64,000 bases of DNA from assembly GCA_019119895.1 (NCBI GenBank), contig DWWD01000048.1, positions 1 through 64,000 on the forward strand. Reading direction: 5' to 3'. A model generated the notes under the pieces. The model searched no databases and was not told the DNA's origin. It worked only from the letters and a program-made list of their open reading frames with translations. This stretch comes from Candidatus Anaerostipes avistercoris (lineage in GTDB: Bacteria > Bacillota > Clostridia > Lachnospirales > Lachnospiraceae). Below are positions 9,211-17,362 of this stretch, one piece after another. Every line of letters begins with the position of its first letter. Position 1 is the stretch's first letter. A program made the position numbers and the translations under genes.

Positions 9211-9792
9211 ATGTGCGGAAGATATTATGAAGATGAAAAAAGCATCCGGTCACTGGAGACATTTACAAATCATTTGGAAGAGAAAGAAGCAGACTGGCAG
9301 ATGCGTGATGTGACGCCGGCGCAGACAGCTGTCGTATTATGCCGTGAAAACGATCATATCGCAGGCCGCCGCATGCTCTGGGGATTTCCGGGATTCCATG
9401 GGAAGGGATGTATCATCAATGCCAGAGCGGAAAGCGCAATGGAAAAGAAAATGTTTCGGGATAGTATGCGGCACAGAAGATGTGTGATAGCGGCAAAAGG
9501 ATTTTACGAATGGTCCAAAGCCAGAGAAAAATACACCTTTGAACGGAAGGATTCCGATGTATTATTTCTGGCAGGCTGCTTCAAAATGCAGGAAGGACAG
9601 GAACGTTTTGTGATCCTGACGACACAGGCCAATGCTTCCGTGGAGCCGGTTCATGACCGAATGCCTCTGATTCTGGAGCGGGAAGAAGTGGAAACATGGA
9701 TACTGGATGATCAGGCAGCAGAGCATTTGCTGCATAAGACGCCGGTCCTGCTGGAATCCGGCGCGGAATATGAACAGCTGAGCTTTTTTTAG
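9211..9792 (+). CDS. SOS response-associated peptidase (YedK/HMCES family)
   Basis: A SRAP-domain protein of 193 residues that forms a thiazolidine crosslink with abasic sites in single-stranded DNA. The catalytic Cys2 is exposed after Met removal (MCGRYY). Further family motifs are CIINARAES, the GFYEW segment holding an active-site glutamate, and the HDRMPLIL histidine. Length is slightly short for the family but complete. It begins only 12 bases after the PTS regulator stops, with AGAGGAAG as ribosome site, so it may be read from the same transcript. No LexA-type box was recognised upstream. Confidence 0.9.
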   Translation: MCGRYYEDEKSIRSLETFTNHLEEKEADWQMRDVTPAQTAVVLCRENDHIAGRRMLWGFPGFHGKGCIINARAESAMEKKMFRDSMRHRRCVIAAKGFYEWSKAREKYTFERKDSDVLFLAGCFKMQEGQERFVILTTQANASVEPVHDRMPLILEREEVETWILDDQAAEHLLHKTPVLLESGAEYEQLSFF

Positions 9793-9900
9793 ACAATAAA
9801 CATCTCGATTTTCTTTACGGATGAACAATATCTCGTTCTATATGGTAGAATACGTTGAAACGATGAAACACTTAAACCACAGCGATATATAATGGGAGAT

Positions 9901-10090
9901 ATGATGGATAACAGAAAAGAACAAATGGAAAATCTGGAGAAAGAGTTCAAATTTTGTCAGAAGATTTTAAATGCAATAGGAGATGAGACAAGACAGCATC
10001 TTCTGATCATCATGATGACATCTGGTGAATGTTCCGGAAGTGACTCTGCAGGATATTGAAAAGTCAATGAAGGATAAAACGATCGAATGA
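9901..10090 (+). pseudogene. Remnant of an ArsR-family regulator
   Basis: The region 9793-10280 contains only this relic and a terminator. From ATG 9901, behind GGGAG and a TATAAT at 9888-9893, a 52-residue frame includes FCQKILNAIGDETRQHLLI. This is the typical first helices of ArsR winged-helix repressors. It then stops at 10057. From 10028 a different frame reads NVPEVTLQDIEKSMKDKTIE and ends at 10088, resembling a C-terminal tail. The recognition helix and wing are missing. An internal deletion with frame change is the simplest explanation. Confidence 0.6.
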
Positions 10091-10116
10091 TATTACAATT
10101 CAGGAGAAATATAAAG

Positions 10117-10153
10117 CAAAAGGGATATTCATTATGGATGTCCCTTTTGTTTT
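10117..10153 (+). terminator. Intrinsic terminator after the ArsR remnant
   Basis: Arms CAAAAGGGATATTC and GGATGTCCCTTTTG pair over 14 positions with two wobble pairs around ATTAT, followed by TTTT. It isolates the PTS operon from upstream transcription. Confidence 0.75.
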
Positions 10154-10280
10154 GGTGGAACAGAAAATGAATAGCCCAATTTTGTGTCACGTCAGGGGGA
10201 AAGTCTTGTTCTTTATGAGGTACAATCTGGAGAATATAATAAAGATAGATAGAAAAGAAAAAGAAAGGAAGGAGGCAGAT

Positions 10281-10766
10281 ATGTTTTGGGACAAAATCAG
10301 CGAGCAGCTGATCTTCACAGGCATGGAAGCAGAGTCACCGGATGATATATTCGCAAGAATGGGAGGTGCGTTAATTAAATCCGGAAAGTGCAGAGAAAGT
10401 TATACGGAGGCTCTGAAGGAACGTGAAAAAGTTTTCCCGACCGGAATTATGGTGCAGGATACAGGAGTTGCCATTCCTCACACAGATCCGGAGCATGTGG
10501 TGGATTCGGCGATTGCGATCGCCGTTTTAAAAAATCCGGTAGAGTTCTATCATATGGGGACAAATCCTTCGGAAGGGATGAAAGTTCCGGTAACTTTTGT
10601 TATCATGCTTGCTATTGCGGGAAGGCAGCATCTGGAAATGCTTCAGAAAGCAATCCAGCTGATCCAGGATCAGGAAGTGCTGCAAAAACTGATTCAGTCA
10701 GAAGATGCTGCGCATATGATACAGATCATAAAAGAAAAGGAGGAAAAGGAACATGAGAACAGTTAA
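10281..10766 (+). CDS. PTS galactitol-type IIA component
   Basis: A 161-residue EIIA of the fructose/mannitol fold used in galactitol-type systems. It takes phosphate from HPr onto the histidine in GVAIPHTDPEH and passes it to IIB. ATG 10281 follows GGAGG at 10271-10275. Upstream in-frame ATGs have no ribosome site and one lies inside the terminator hairpin. The gene overlaps the start of the IIB gene by 14 bases, so translation is probably coupled. First gene of a five-gene catabolic operon. Confidence 0.92.
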   Translation: MFWDKISEQLIFTGMEAESPDDIFARMGGALIKSGKCRESYTEALKEREKVFPTGIMVQDTGVAIPHTDPEHVVDSAIAIAVLKNPVEFYHMGTNPSEGMKVPVTFVIMLAIAGRQHLEMLQKAIQLIQDQEVLQKLIQSEDAAHMIQIIKEKEEKEHENS

Positions 10767-11064
10767 AATTTTATCAGCATGTGGAACCGGCGTAGCGACA
10801 TCAACGGTAGCAGCAGAGACCTGTAAACGTCTGCTGACAGAAAGGGGAATTCCATCTGTTGACATTACAGAATGTAAGGCAATCGAAATCGTGGCACGAG
10901 CGGAAATAATACATCCCGACCTGATCATTCATACGGCAGAAGTTCCCCTGGACAAATTAAAAGAATATAAGTGTTTCCGGGTGCTGGAATTTATTACCGG
11001 ATTCGGCGCTGAAGAAGTAGCAGATCAGATTGCGGATTATATCAAAGAAACGGTGAAAGACTAA
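10753..11064 (+). CDS. PTS galactitol-type IIB component
   Basis: A 103-residue EIIB. The phosphocysteine loop ACGTGVATST lies at residues 9-18, next to a short beta strand, as in GatB proteins. It receives phosphate from IIA and phosphorylates the sugar alcohol during passage through IIC. It overlaps the IIA gene and is followed after 15 bases by the IIC gene, whose AAGGAGG site lies in the gap. Confidence 0.93.
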   Translation: MRTVKILSACGTGVATSTVAAETCKRLLTERGIPSVDITECKAIEIVARAEIIHPDLIIHTAEVPLDKLKEYKCFRVLEFITGFGAEEVADQIADYIKETVKD

Positions 11065-11079
11065 AAAAGGAGGATATAT

Positions 11080-12327
11080 ATGGAAATATTAAATTATATA
11101 TTGGACATGGGCGGATCGGTGGTTATGCCGATTATCATAACCATCATAGGACTGATTTTCGGGCAGAAATTCAGCAAAGCGTTTCGTTCCGGTATGACCA
11201 TCGGAATCGGTCTGATCGGTATCAACCTGATTACCGGTCTGATGGGAGACTACGTAAGTCCGGCAGCTCAGGCCATGGTAGACCGGTTTGGCATTAATCT
11301 TTCTGTTGTAGATGTGGGATGGCCGGTAAGCTCAGCGATTGCTTTTGCGACTACCATCGTGCCGTGGGTCTTCGTTACATGTTTTGTGTTAAATATCATT
11401 ATGCTTGCAACCAATACGACAAAAACATTGAACATCGACATCTGGAACTACTGGCATTTTATCCTGACAGGTTCTCTGGTACAGACAGCGACAGGCAGTC
11501 TGATTCTCGGAGTGATCGCATCCGGTCTTACTTTTATCATTGTTATGAAATTCGCGGATTACTCCGCACCGAGAGTACAGGAATATTTCGGGCTTCCAAA
11601 TGTATCGACTCCGCATACAGAAACCGTCAGCTGGGCGCCGCTGTGTATCCTGCTGGATAAAATATATGACAAAATCCCGGGATTCAATAAGATTAAATTG
11701 GACGGGGATACTATCCAGGAGAAACTGGGATTCCTTGGGGATCCAATCGTACTGGGGCTGATTCTGGGAGCTTTCATCGGTCTTTTGGCAGGATATGAGC
11801 CAAATGCCCTGATTACCCTTGCGGTACAGATGTCCGCGGTTATGTTCCTGCTGCCGAGAATGGTAAAAATCCTGATGGAAGGGCTGATGCCGTTAAGTGA
11901 GGACGCCAAGAAATTTATGGCAAAACGGTTTCCAGGAAAAGAAGTTTATATCGGAATGGACGCGGCGATTGCCACAGGGTCTCCAATGGTTGTTTCCGCA
12001 GCTTTACTGATGATTCCTATCACACTTCTTCTTGCGGTCATACTTCCTGGAAATAAACTGCTTCCGCTGGTGGATTTGTCAACTCTGCCGTTCTTTATGA
12101 TCTGGCCGGTTGTGGCATCCAGAGGGAACCTGCTGCGCGCCATCATAACAGGATGTCTGATGATGATCGCAATTCTTTATATCGGAACCGATCTTTCAGG
12201 TACGGCAACGGCCGTGGCACAGGCAACAAATTTCGCGTTTCCGGAAGGAGCGACTGCTATTTCATCTCTGGATATCGGAGCGCATCTGGTACCATATATT
12301 ATTTACAAGATTTTGGCATTATTCTAA
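11080..12327 (+). CDS. PTS galactitol-type IIC permease
   Basis: The membrane channel of a galactitol-family PTS, 415 residues. Many hydrophobic segments are visible from VVMPIIITIIGLIFG on. The central hydrophilic part LCILLDKIYDKIPGFNKI and the late segment MDAAIATGSPMVVSAALL resemble GatC/SgcC proteins. It transports and phosphorylates a hexitol or pentitol. The downstream dehydrogenase and class II aldolase suggest which kind of sugar, but not the exact one. AAAAAAGGAGG precedes the ATG. Confidence 0.92.
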   Translation: MEILNYILDMGGSVVMPIIITIIGLIFGQKFSKAFRSGMTIGIGLIGINLITGLMGDYVSPAAQAMVDRFGINLSVVDVGWPVSSAIAFATTIVPWVFVTCFVLNIIMLATNTTKTLNIDIWNYWHFILTGSLVQTATGSLILGVIASGLTFIIVMKFADYSAPRVQEYFGLPNVSTPHTETVSWAPLCILLDKIYDKIPGFNKIKLDGDTIQEKLGFLGDPIVLGLILGAFIGLLAGYEPNALITLAVQMSAVMFLLPRMVKILMEGLMPLSEDAKKFMAKRFPGKEVYIGMDAAIATGSPMVVSAALLMIPITLLLAVILPGNKLLPLVDLSTLPFFMIWPVVASRGNLLRAIITGCLMMIAILYIGTDLSGTATAVAQATNFAFPEGATAISSLDIGAHLVPYIIYKILALF

Positions 12328-12345
12328 GAAGGAGGAATTTTGTGT

Positions 12346-12993
12346 ATGCTGCTTGAAAATGAACGGAAAAAAGTCATTGAAATCGCACTGAAAATCCAGG
12401 CGGAAAAATTAATCCCTCTGACATTCGGAAATTTCAGCCTGAGGGATCCGGAAACAGGATATATCTGCATTACACCAAGTGGAATGCCTTATGAAACACT
12501 GCATCCATCCGACATTGTCGTTGTAGATGCAGACAACAATATCATAGACGGGGAACGGAGACCTTCCATCGAAACACCGCTCCATACATCCATGTACAAA
12601 AAGAGACCGGATGTAAACGGTGTAGTACATACCCATTCCACTTACTGCACTGCATGGGCATGCCGGGACGGCGGAATGCCGTGTATTACGTCAGAAGCCG
12701 CTGAGCTGGTCGGCGGGAAAGTGAATCTTGCCTCTTTTGTTCCTCCTGGTTCTGTGGAACTGGCAGAAGTGACATCCGAAGCGATCGGGAAGGACAAAGC
12801 GGTGCTTATGGGGAATCATGGAGTCATCTGCGTAGACGAAACAATTGATAAAGCGTTTCATGATGCAATCATCGTGGAGGAAAGCGCCAAGGTTGCTTAT
12901 ATTGCATATCAGATGGGAAATGTCAACACGCTGGAGGATCAGATGATTCGGTTTTTAAAAGAAGACGCAGATAAAAATTACGGACAGAAATAG
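12346..12993 (+). CDS. Class II aldolase/adducin-family protein
   Basis: A 215-residue zinc aldolase of the L-fuculose-1-phosphate aldolase/ribulose-phosphate epimerase group. Metal ligands are visible in VVHTHSTYCTA (His-x-His) and in the later LMGNHGVIC histidine. Glu in SIETPLHTSMY is the likely catalytic residue. It would split a ketose-1-phosphate into DHAP and a short aldehyde. AGGAGG at 12330-12335 favours ATG 12346, although a TTG two codons earlier is possible. Between the IIC permease and the dehydrogenase it completes a route that needs no sugar kinase. Confidence 0.88.
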   Translation: MLLENERKKVIEIALKIQAEKLIPLTFGNFSLRDPETGYICITPSGMPYETLHPSDIVVVDADNNIIDGERRPSIETPLHTSMYKKRPDVNGVVHTHSTYCTAWACRDGGMPCITSEAAELVGGKVNLASFVPPGSVELAEVTSEAIGKDKAVLMGNHGVICVDETIDKAFHDAIIVEESAKVAYIAYQMGNVNTLEDQMIRFLKEDADKNYGQK

Positions 12994-13012
12994 TATTATG
13001 AAGGAGGATAAT

Positions 13013-14065
13013 ATGCAGGGAAAAATGAAAGCACAGATGTTCTATGCACCTGGGGATGTCAGGTTTGAGGAAACAGAAATTCCTCAGATTACAGATGATG
13101 AAATTCTGGTAAAGGTAAAAGCCGCGCTCACATGTGGAACCGATTTAAAAACATATCGAAGAGGTCATCCGACGATTATTCAGTCAGTGCCGTCTACTTT
13201 CGGACATGAATTTGCAAGTGAAGTTGTGGAAGTTGGGAAAAATGTTACGAAATTCAAAGTAGGTGACAGGGTTGTAGGAGCCAATACGGCGCCATGCTTC
13301 GAATGTGAGAACTGCAAAAACAAACGATACAGTCTGTGTACAAATCTGCAGTATCTGAATGGAGCGTATTCTGAATATGTGGCAGTTCCGTCCCACATTT
13401 TAAAATATAACTTTTACAAAATACCGGATCATCTGCCGTATGAACAGGCGGCTCTGCTGGAGCCTCTGTCCTGCGCGGTGCATGGTGTGGATCGGATTCC
13501 GGTCAAAGTAGGAGATAAGGTTGCGGTTATCGGCGCAGGACCGATCGGTCTGATGTTTATGAATCTCCTGGTATTGAAGGGATGCCAGGTCATCGCCGTG
13601 GATTTGTCTGATTACAGGCTGAACATTGCAAAAGAAAAATTTGGAGTTTACAAAACCGTAAATGCGAAAGAGGACTCCCATATTCAGGAAGTAAGGAACA
13701 TCTGCGGCGGATCAGGAGCAGATGTGGTGGTAGAAGCAACCGGGTTCCCGAATGTCTGGGAAAATGCCATCAATATGGTGCGGCCGGGAGGAACGGTGCT
13801 GGCATTTGGAGGCACAAAGGCAGGAACCACCATCACAGTAGACTGTCAGAAATTCCATTATGAAGAAATTACACTGATGGCGGTTTATCATCATACGCCA
13901 TATCATGTAAATCTTGCGCTGAAACTTCTTTCAAACGGACTGATCGATGGAAGTAAATATATTTCTGGATACTATCCTTTGGAGAAAACCATTGACGCAC
14001 TGGAGAGTATTGGAAGGCAGGAAGGAATCAAATATGTGATTCTGCCGGAGGGCACAGATAAATAG
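13013..14065 (+). CDS. Zinc-dependent medium-chain dehydrogenase (polyol-phosphate type)
   Basis: A 350-residue MDR-family dehydrogenase. The catalytic zinc ligands are in CGTDLKTYRRGH and GHEFASEV. The structural zinc site is the four-cysteine lobe CFECENCKNKRYSLC. The NAD-binding motif is VIGAGPIGL. It most likely oxidises the sugar-alcohol phosphate made by the PTS. The ATG at 12998 lies upstream of AAGGAGG, so translation must start at ATG 13013, five bases after that site. Last gene of the operon, followed by a perfect terminator. Confidence 0.9.
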   Translation: MQGKMKAQMFYAPGDVRFEETEIPQITDDEILVKVKAALTCGTDLKTYRRGHPTIIQSVPSTFGHEFASEVVEVGKNVTKFKVGDRVVGANTAPCFECENCKNKRYSLCTNLQYLNGAYSEYVAVPSHILKYNFYKIPDHLPYEQAALLEPLSCAVHGVDRIPVKVGDKVAVIGAGPIGLMFMNLLVLKGCQVIAVDLSDYRLNIAKEKFGVYKTVNAKEDSHIQEVRNICGGSGADVVVEATGFPNVWENAINMVRPGGTVLAFGGTKAGTTITVDCQKFHYEEITLMAVYHHTPYHVNLALKLLSNGLIDGSKYISGYYPLEKTIDALESIGRQEGIKYVILPEGTDK

Positions 14066-14078
14066 CAGAAAAGTTACA

Positions 14079-14115
14079 GCAGAAGGCGGCAGATAAATGC
14101 CGCCTTCTGCCTTGT
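14079..14115 (+). terminator. Terminator of the PTS operon
   Basis: Arms GCAGAAGGCGGCA and TGCCGCCTTCTGC form a perfect 13-bp GC-rich stem around GATAAA. The U-tract is weak (CTTGT). Confidence 0.8.
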
Positions 14116-14175
14116 CCGGGCAAAAAATGTATGCTATCCTGTAAATGTAAGAAGCAGTAAGGTTCAAAGAAAAGG

Positions 14176-14610
14176 ATGGTGCATGCAATGAAAGACGGAT
14201 TAGAACGATTTGTATCTGTCCAGGAGAAGTCTTACGATACCGCGCTTCAGGAGATTCGGGCGGGAAGAAAACGAAGCCACTGGATGTGGTATATTTTCCC
14301 TCAGATTGCCGGACTGGGACACAGTCAGACCGCCCGGTATTATGCCATAAAGGATATGGAAGAAGCCAAAGCTTATATGAAAAATGAGACTTTGAAAAAG
14401 AATCTGATTGAAATATCCCAGGCGCTTCTACAGATTTCCTCCAGTGATCCGGGAGAGGTGATGGGATGGCCGGACGATATGAAGCTTAAATCATCCATGA
14501 CACTTTTTGCGCTGGCGGCGCCGGAATATAAAGTGTTTCAGGAAGTACTGGATAAATTTTTTCACGGAGAGAAGGATGGAAATACCATCAGGATTTTGAA
14601 AAACAGCTGA
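14176..14610 (+). CDS. DUF1810 family protein
   Basis: A small cytoplasmic protein, up to 144 residues, matching the calpastatin-like DUF1810 family. The conserved core reads RSHWMWYIFPQIAGLG, followed by a helical repeat and LFALAAPEYKVF. No enzymatic role is established for the family. The start may be ATG 14176 or ATG 14188. AAAAGGA (14170-14176) suits the second better, which would give 140 residues. It is monocistronic and ends in a terminator that also serves the reverse strand. Confidence 0.85.
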   Translation: MVHAMKDGLERFVSVQEKSYDTALQEIRAGRKRSHWMWYIFPQIAGLGHSQTARYYAIKDMEEAKAYMKNETLKKNLIEISQALLQISSSDPGEVMGWPDDMKLKSSMTLFALAAPEYKVFQEVLDKFFHGEKDGNTIRILKNS

Positions 14611-14650
14611 AAAAATGCTGCCGCAGACAAGATGCGGCAGCATTTTTATG
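14611..14650. terminator. Bidirectional terminator
   Basis: AAAAATGCTGCCGCA and TGCGGCAGCATTTTT form a perfect 15-bp stem around GACAAGA. A-tract and T-tract flanks make it work in both directions: for the DUF1810 gene and for the small reverse-strand ORF. The gap 14611-14922 holds this terminator, that ORF and a palindrome. Confidence 0.92.
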
Positions 14651-14774
14651 CTGTGTACTGTTTTCCGAATAGTTCATAAAACTGAATGTAGAGGCTGCGG
14701 TAAAATTCATTTTCTTCTATACTGATCCATGCCTCCAGATTTGATAAAATTCCCCGAATGATCCATTTTGGCAT
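14646..14774 (-). CDS. Small 42-residue protein of unknown function
   Basis: On the reverse strand, ATG at 14774 is preceded by a strong GGGAGGG site and opens a 42-residue frame starting MPKWIIRGILSNLEAWIS and ending FGKQYTA. It stops exactly at the bidirectional terminator. The sequence is rich in aromatics and amphipathic, with no obvious membrane helix. I do not recognise a family. The ribosome site, the terminator fit and an upstream perfect palindrome make a real gene likely. A short regulatory protein or peptide is one possibility. Confidence 0.5.
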   Translation of the reverse strand: MPKWIIRGILSNLEAWISIEENEFYRSLYIQFYELFGKQYTA

Positions 14775-14807
14775 AATAATCCCTCCCTGCTGAAAACTGT
14801 GTATTGG

Positions 14808-14821
14808 AGGAAGCGCTTCCT
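14808..14821. promoter_or_regulatory. Perfect palindrome AGGAAGCGCTTCCT
   Basis: A 14-bp perfect palindrome between the small reverse ORF and the divergent AraC gene. It resembles a catabolite-responsive element (AA-N-CG core) but deviates from the CcpA consensus at the outer T. A LacI- or GntR-type operator is equally possible. Confidence 0.45.
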
Positions 14822-14922
14822 TGTTTCTGTTTCATTCTTATGATAATATTATATTTCAGATATTTGATATTATCTATCTGAATGTTCCATAAAACTATAA
14901 CAATATTTCAAAGAGGGAAAAG

Positions 14923-15813
14923 ATGCAGGTAACATATACGAATAAGAATGATAAGTCGGAAAATGTTTTGTATGACATTCCGGATTTTCCAGCGTATATA
15001 CGCTGGGGACATCTGGCTTCCTATCCGGATTACAGCGCGATCAGTCACTGGCATGATGACGTAGAATTCATTCTGGTGCTGTCAGGGTATATGGAGTACA
15101 GTGTGAACGGAAAGATTGTGACCGTGAAAGAAGGAGAAGGGATTTTTGTCAATACAAGACAGCTGCATTATGGATTTTCCAGTGACCGCAGTGACTGCGA
15201 TTTCATCTGTATCCTGCTCCATCCGTTTTTACTGTGCTCTGTTCCATTTGTGGAAAAAGAATATATCGCGCCGGTCATGGAAAATGAGGCGATGCCGTAC
15301 CTTTTGCTGCATCCGGAGAAGAAATATGAAGAAGAGATTCTGCGGGCGGTGGATGAGATGTATCGGTGTCATGGACAGAAAACAGCGGCTTTGAGAGTCC
15401 AGAATCTGTTTTTTAAAATATGGGAGAACCTGTTCCTTTTATCAGGACATTTGAAGAAAACGTCGAAATCAGGAAATCATCATCTTACGATATTAAGAGA
15501 TATGCTTCGGTTCATTTATGAACACTATGATCAGAAGATATCTCTGACACAGATCAGCAAAGCAGGAAATGTGGGAAAGACAACCTGCTGTACGATTTTT
15601 CAGAAATATACCAATGAAACGCCGGTCTCATATCTGATCAGCTACCGCATCAAAAAAGGAATAGAGCTGCTGGAAACAACAGATAAAACGATATCGGAAA
15701 TCGCGCTGGAAGTTGGTTTTTCAGGGGCCAGTTATTTCACAGAAATCTTTCACAGGGCATATGGATGTACGCCGACAGAATATCGTGCAGAGAAGAAAAT
15801 CACTCTGTCATAG
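14923..15813 (+). CDS. AraC-family transcriptional regulator
   Basis: A 296-residue regulator with an N-terminal cupin sensor and a C-terminal double helix-turn-helix. The sensor region shows HWHDDVEFILVLSGYMEY, with the histidines typical of sugar-sensing AraC proteins. The DNA-binding part contains ISLTQISKAGNVGKTTCC and ISEIALEVGFSGASYFTEIF. The start ATG follows GAGGG. It stands upstream of the sulfhydrylase gene with only about 100 bases between, and divergent to the small 42-residue ORF. Either could be its target. Confidence 0.9.
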   Translation: MQVTYTNKNDKSENVLYDIPDFPAYIRWGHLASYPDYSAISHWHDDVEFILVLSGYMEYSVNGKIVTVKEGEGIFVNTRQLHYGFSSDRSDCDFICILLHPFLLCSVPFVEKEYIAPVMENEAMPYLLLHPEKKYEEEILRAVDEMYRCHGQKTAALRVQNLFFKIWENLFLLSGHLKKTSKSGNHHLTILRDMLRFIYEHYDQKISLTQISKAGNVGKTTCCTIFQKYTNETPVSYLISYRIKKGIELLETTDKTISEIALEVGFSGASYFTEIFHRAYGCTPTEYRAEKKITLS

Positions 15814-15830
15814 GAAAAGGTAATAACCAG

Positions 15831-15854
15831 CTGTCTATTTTTCATAATAGACAG
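15831..15854. promoter_or_regulatory. Inverted repeat before the sulfhydrylase gene
   Basis: CTGTCTATT and AATAGACAG form 9-bp perfect arms around TTTCAT. No T-tract follows. The repeat lies where a promoter for the next gene should be (TACTATG about 20 bases later), so an operator is more likely than a terminator. Confidence 0.45.
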
Positions 15855-15920
15855 ATATAGCCTACTATGTTAGTATGAATTCGGGATTTGAAAAGGATGA
15901 ATAGTATGGAGGACAGAGAC

Positions 15921-17231
15921 ATGACAGACATCAGAGATTCTAAAAACTGGGGATTTGAAACACGACAGCTTCATATCGGGCAGGAGCAGCCGGATCCGGC
16001 GACAGATGCCAGAGCGGTACCGATTTACGCAACAACTTCTTATGTATTTGAGGACTGCCAGGATGCCGCAGACCGATTTGGACTTCGAACGGGAGGAAAT
16101 ATATATGGAAGACTGACAAACCCGACCGAAGAGATATTTGAACAGCGAATCGCTTCTCTTGAGGGTGGAACGGCAGCACTCGCAGTGGCGTCAGGAGCAG
16201 CGGCGATCGACTATACCTTTCAGGCGCTGGCAAAGGCAGGGGAGCACATTGTCGCATCAAAAACAATATATGGAGGAACTTACAATCTTCTCGCCAATAC
16301 ACTGCCGCAGACAAGGAATATACATACGACATTTGTGAATCCGGAAGAAGAAGGATTATTTGAGGCGGCGATCCAGGATAATACGAAAGCAATTTTTGTA
16401 GAAACTCTGGGAAATCCGAATTCTAATCTGGTTGATTTTGAAGTATTGGCGGAAATTGCACACAGGCATAACATTCCGCTGATTGTGGATTCGACGTTTG
16501 CGACTCCATATCTGATCCGGCCGATCGAATATGGAGCGGACATTGTCATTCACTCTGCTACAAAATTTATCGGCGGTCATGGAACTGCCATTGGCGGTGT
16601 GATCATTGACAGCGGAAGGTTTGACTGGAAGAGTTCTGGACAGTTTCCCTGGATTTCAGAACCGAATCCGAGCTATCACGGTGCAGCTTTTGCTGACGCG
16701 GCGCCGGATGCAGCGTTTGTAACATATATACGCGCAGTGATCCTCAGGGATACCGGGGCAGCGATTTCACCATTTCACGCATTTTTCTTTCTGCAGGGAC
16801 TTGAGACATTATCTCTGCGGATGGAGCGGCATGTAAGCAATGCGCTGCAGATCGTAGAGTACTTAAACGGGCATCCTCAGGTAGAAGCAGTGCATCATCC
16901 GTCTCTGGAAAGCGAACCGAGTCATTCCTTATATCAAAAGTATCTGCCGAACGGCGGCGGTTCCATTTTTACTTTTGAGATAAAAGGAGACGAGAAGACT
17001 GCTCAGAGATTTATCGATCATCTGCCGATTTTTTCTCTGCTGGCTAATGTGGCAGATGTGAAATCCCTGGTGATCCATCCGGCAACGACAACCCACAGTC
17101 AGTGCACGCCGGAAGAACTCAGGCAGCAGGGAATCAGACCGAATACCATAAGACTTTCCATAGGAATTGAAAGAGTGGAAGATCTGATCGCGGCGCTGGA
17201 CGCGGCGTTTGCGGAAGTTTCGGAGAATTAG
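15921..17231 (+). CDS. O-acetylhomoserine sulfhydrylase-type PLP enzyme
   Basis: A Cys/Met-metabolism PLP enzyme of about 436 residues. It matches the OAH/OAS sulfhydrylase branch by length and by the motifs WGFETRQLHIGQEQPD, YGRLTNPT and the lysine in IHSATKFIGGHG, which carries PLP. It makes homocysteine from O-acetylhomoserine and sulfide in the cytoplasm. GGAGG at 15908-15912 suits ATG 15921. ATG 15906 with AAAAGGA and TTG 15888 are alternatives. No other met gene is nearby. Regulation may act through the inverted repeat at 15831. Confidence 0.92.
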   Translation: MTDIRDSKNWGFETRQLHIGQEQPDPATDARAVPIYATTSYVFEDCQDAADRFGLRTGGNIYGRLTNPTEEIFEQRIASLEGGTAALAVASGAAAIDYTFQALAKAGEHIVASKTIYGGTYNLLANTLPQTRNIHTTFVNPEEEGLFEAAIQDNTKAIFVETLGNPNSNLVDFEVLAEIAHRHNIPLIVDSTFATPYLIRPIEYGADIVIHSATKFIGGHGTAIGGVIIDSGRFDWKSSGQFPWISEPNPSYHGAAFADAAPDAAFVTYIRAVILRDTGAAISPFHAFFFLQGLETLSLRMERHVSNALQIVEYLNGHPQVEAVHHPSLESEPSHSLYQKYLPNGGGSIFTFEIKGDEKTAQRFIDHLPIFSLLANVADVKSLVIHPATTTHSQCTPEELRQQGIRPNTIRLSIGIERVEDLIAALDAAFAEVSEN

Positions 17232-17273
17232 AAAAGAACAGTCGCAAAAATATTAGGATTCAGACAGCTGTGC

Positions 17274-17302
17274 TTGTATTTTACACTCTGATAAGATATA
17301 TT
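17274..17302 (+). promoter_or_regulatory. Probable promoter of the 14-gene envelope operon
   Basis: TTGTAT, 17 bases, TATATT. It lies about 60 bases before the ATG of the first gene and is the only good sigma-A-like promoter I see before the series of tightly spaced genes to 34.3 kb. It also argues against upstream in-frame starts of the first gene. Confidence 0.55.
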
Positions 17303-17362
17303 ATAGGAAGAGTAAATGCGAGGGAAATCGACATATTTCAGACGGATTTGGAGGACAATGAA

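Noticed and set aside
14808-14821. A definite CcpA cre site
   Set aside because: The palindrome lacks the expected outer T/A bases, so it is reported only as a palindrome.
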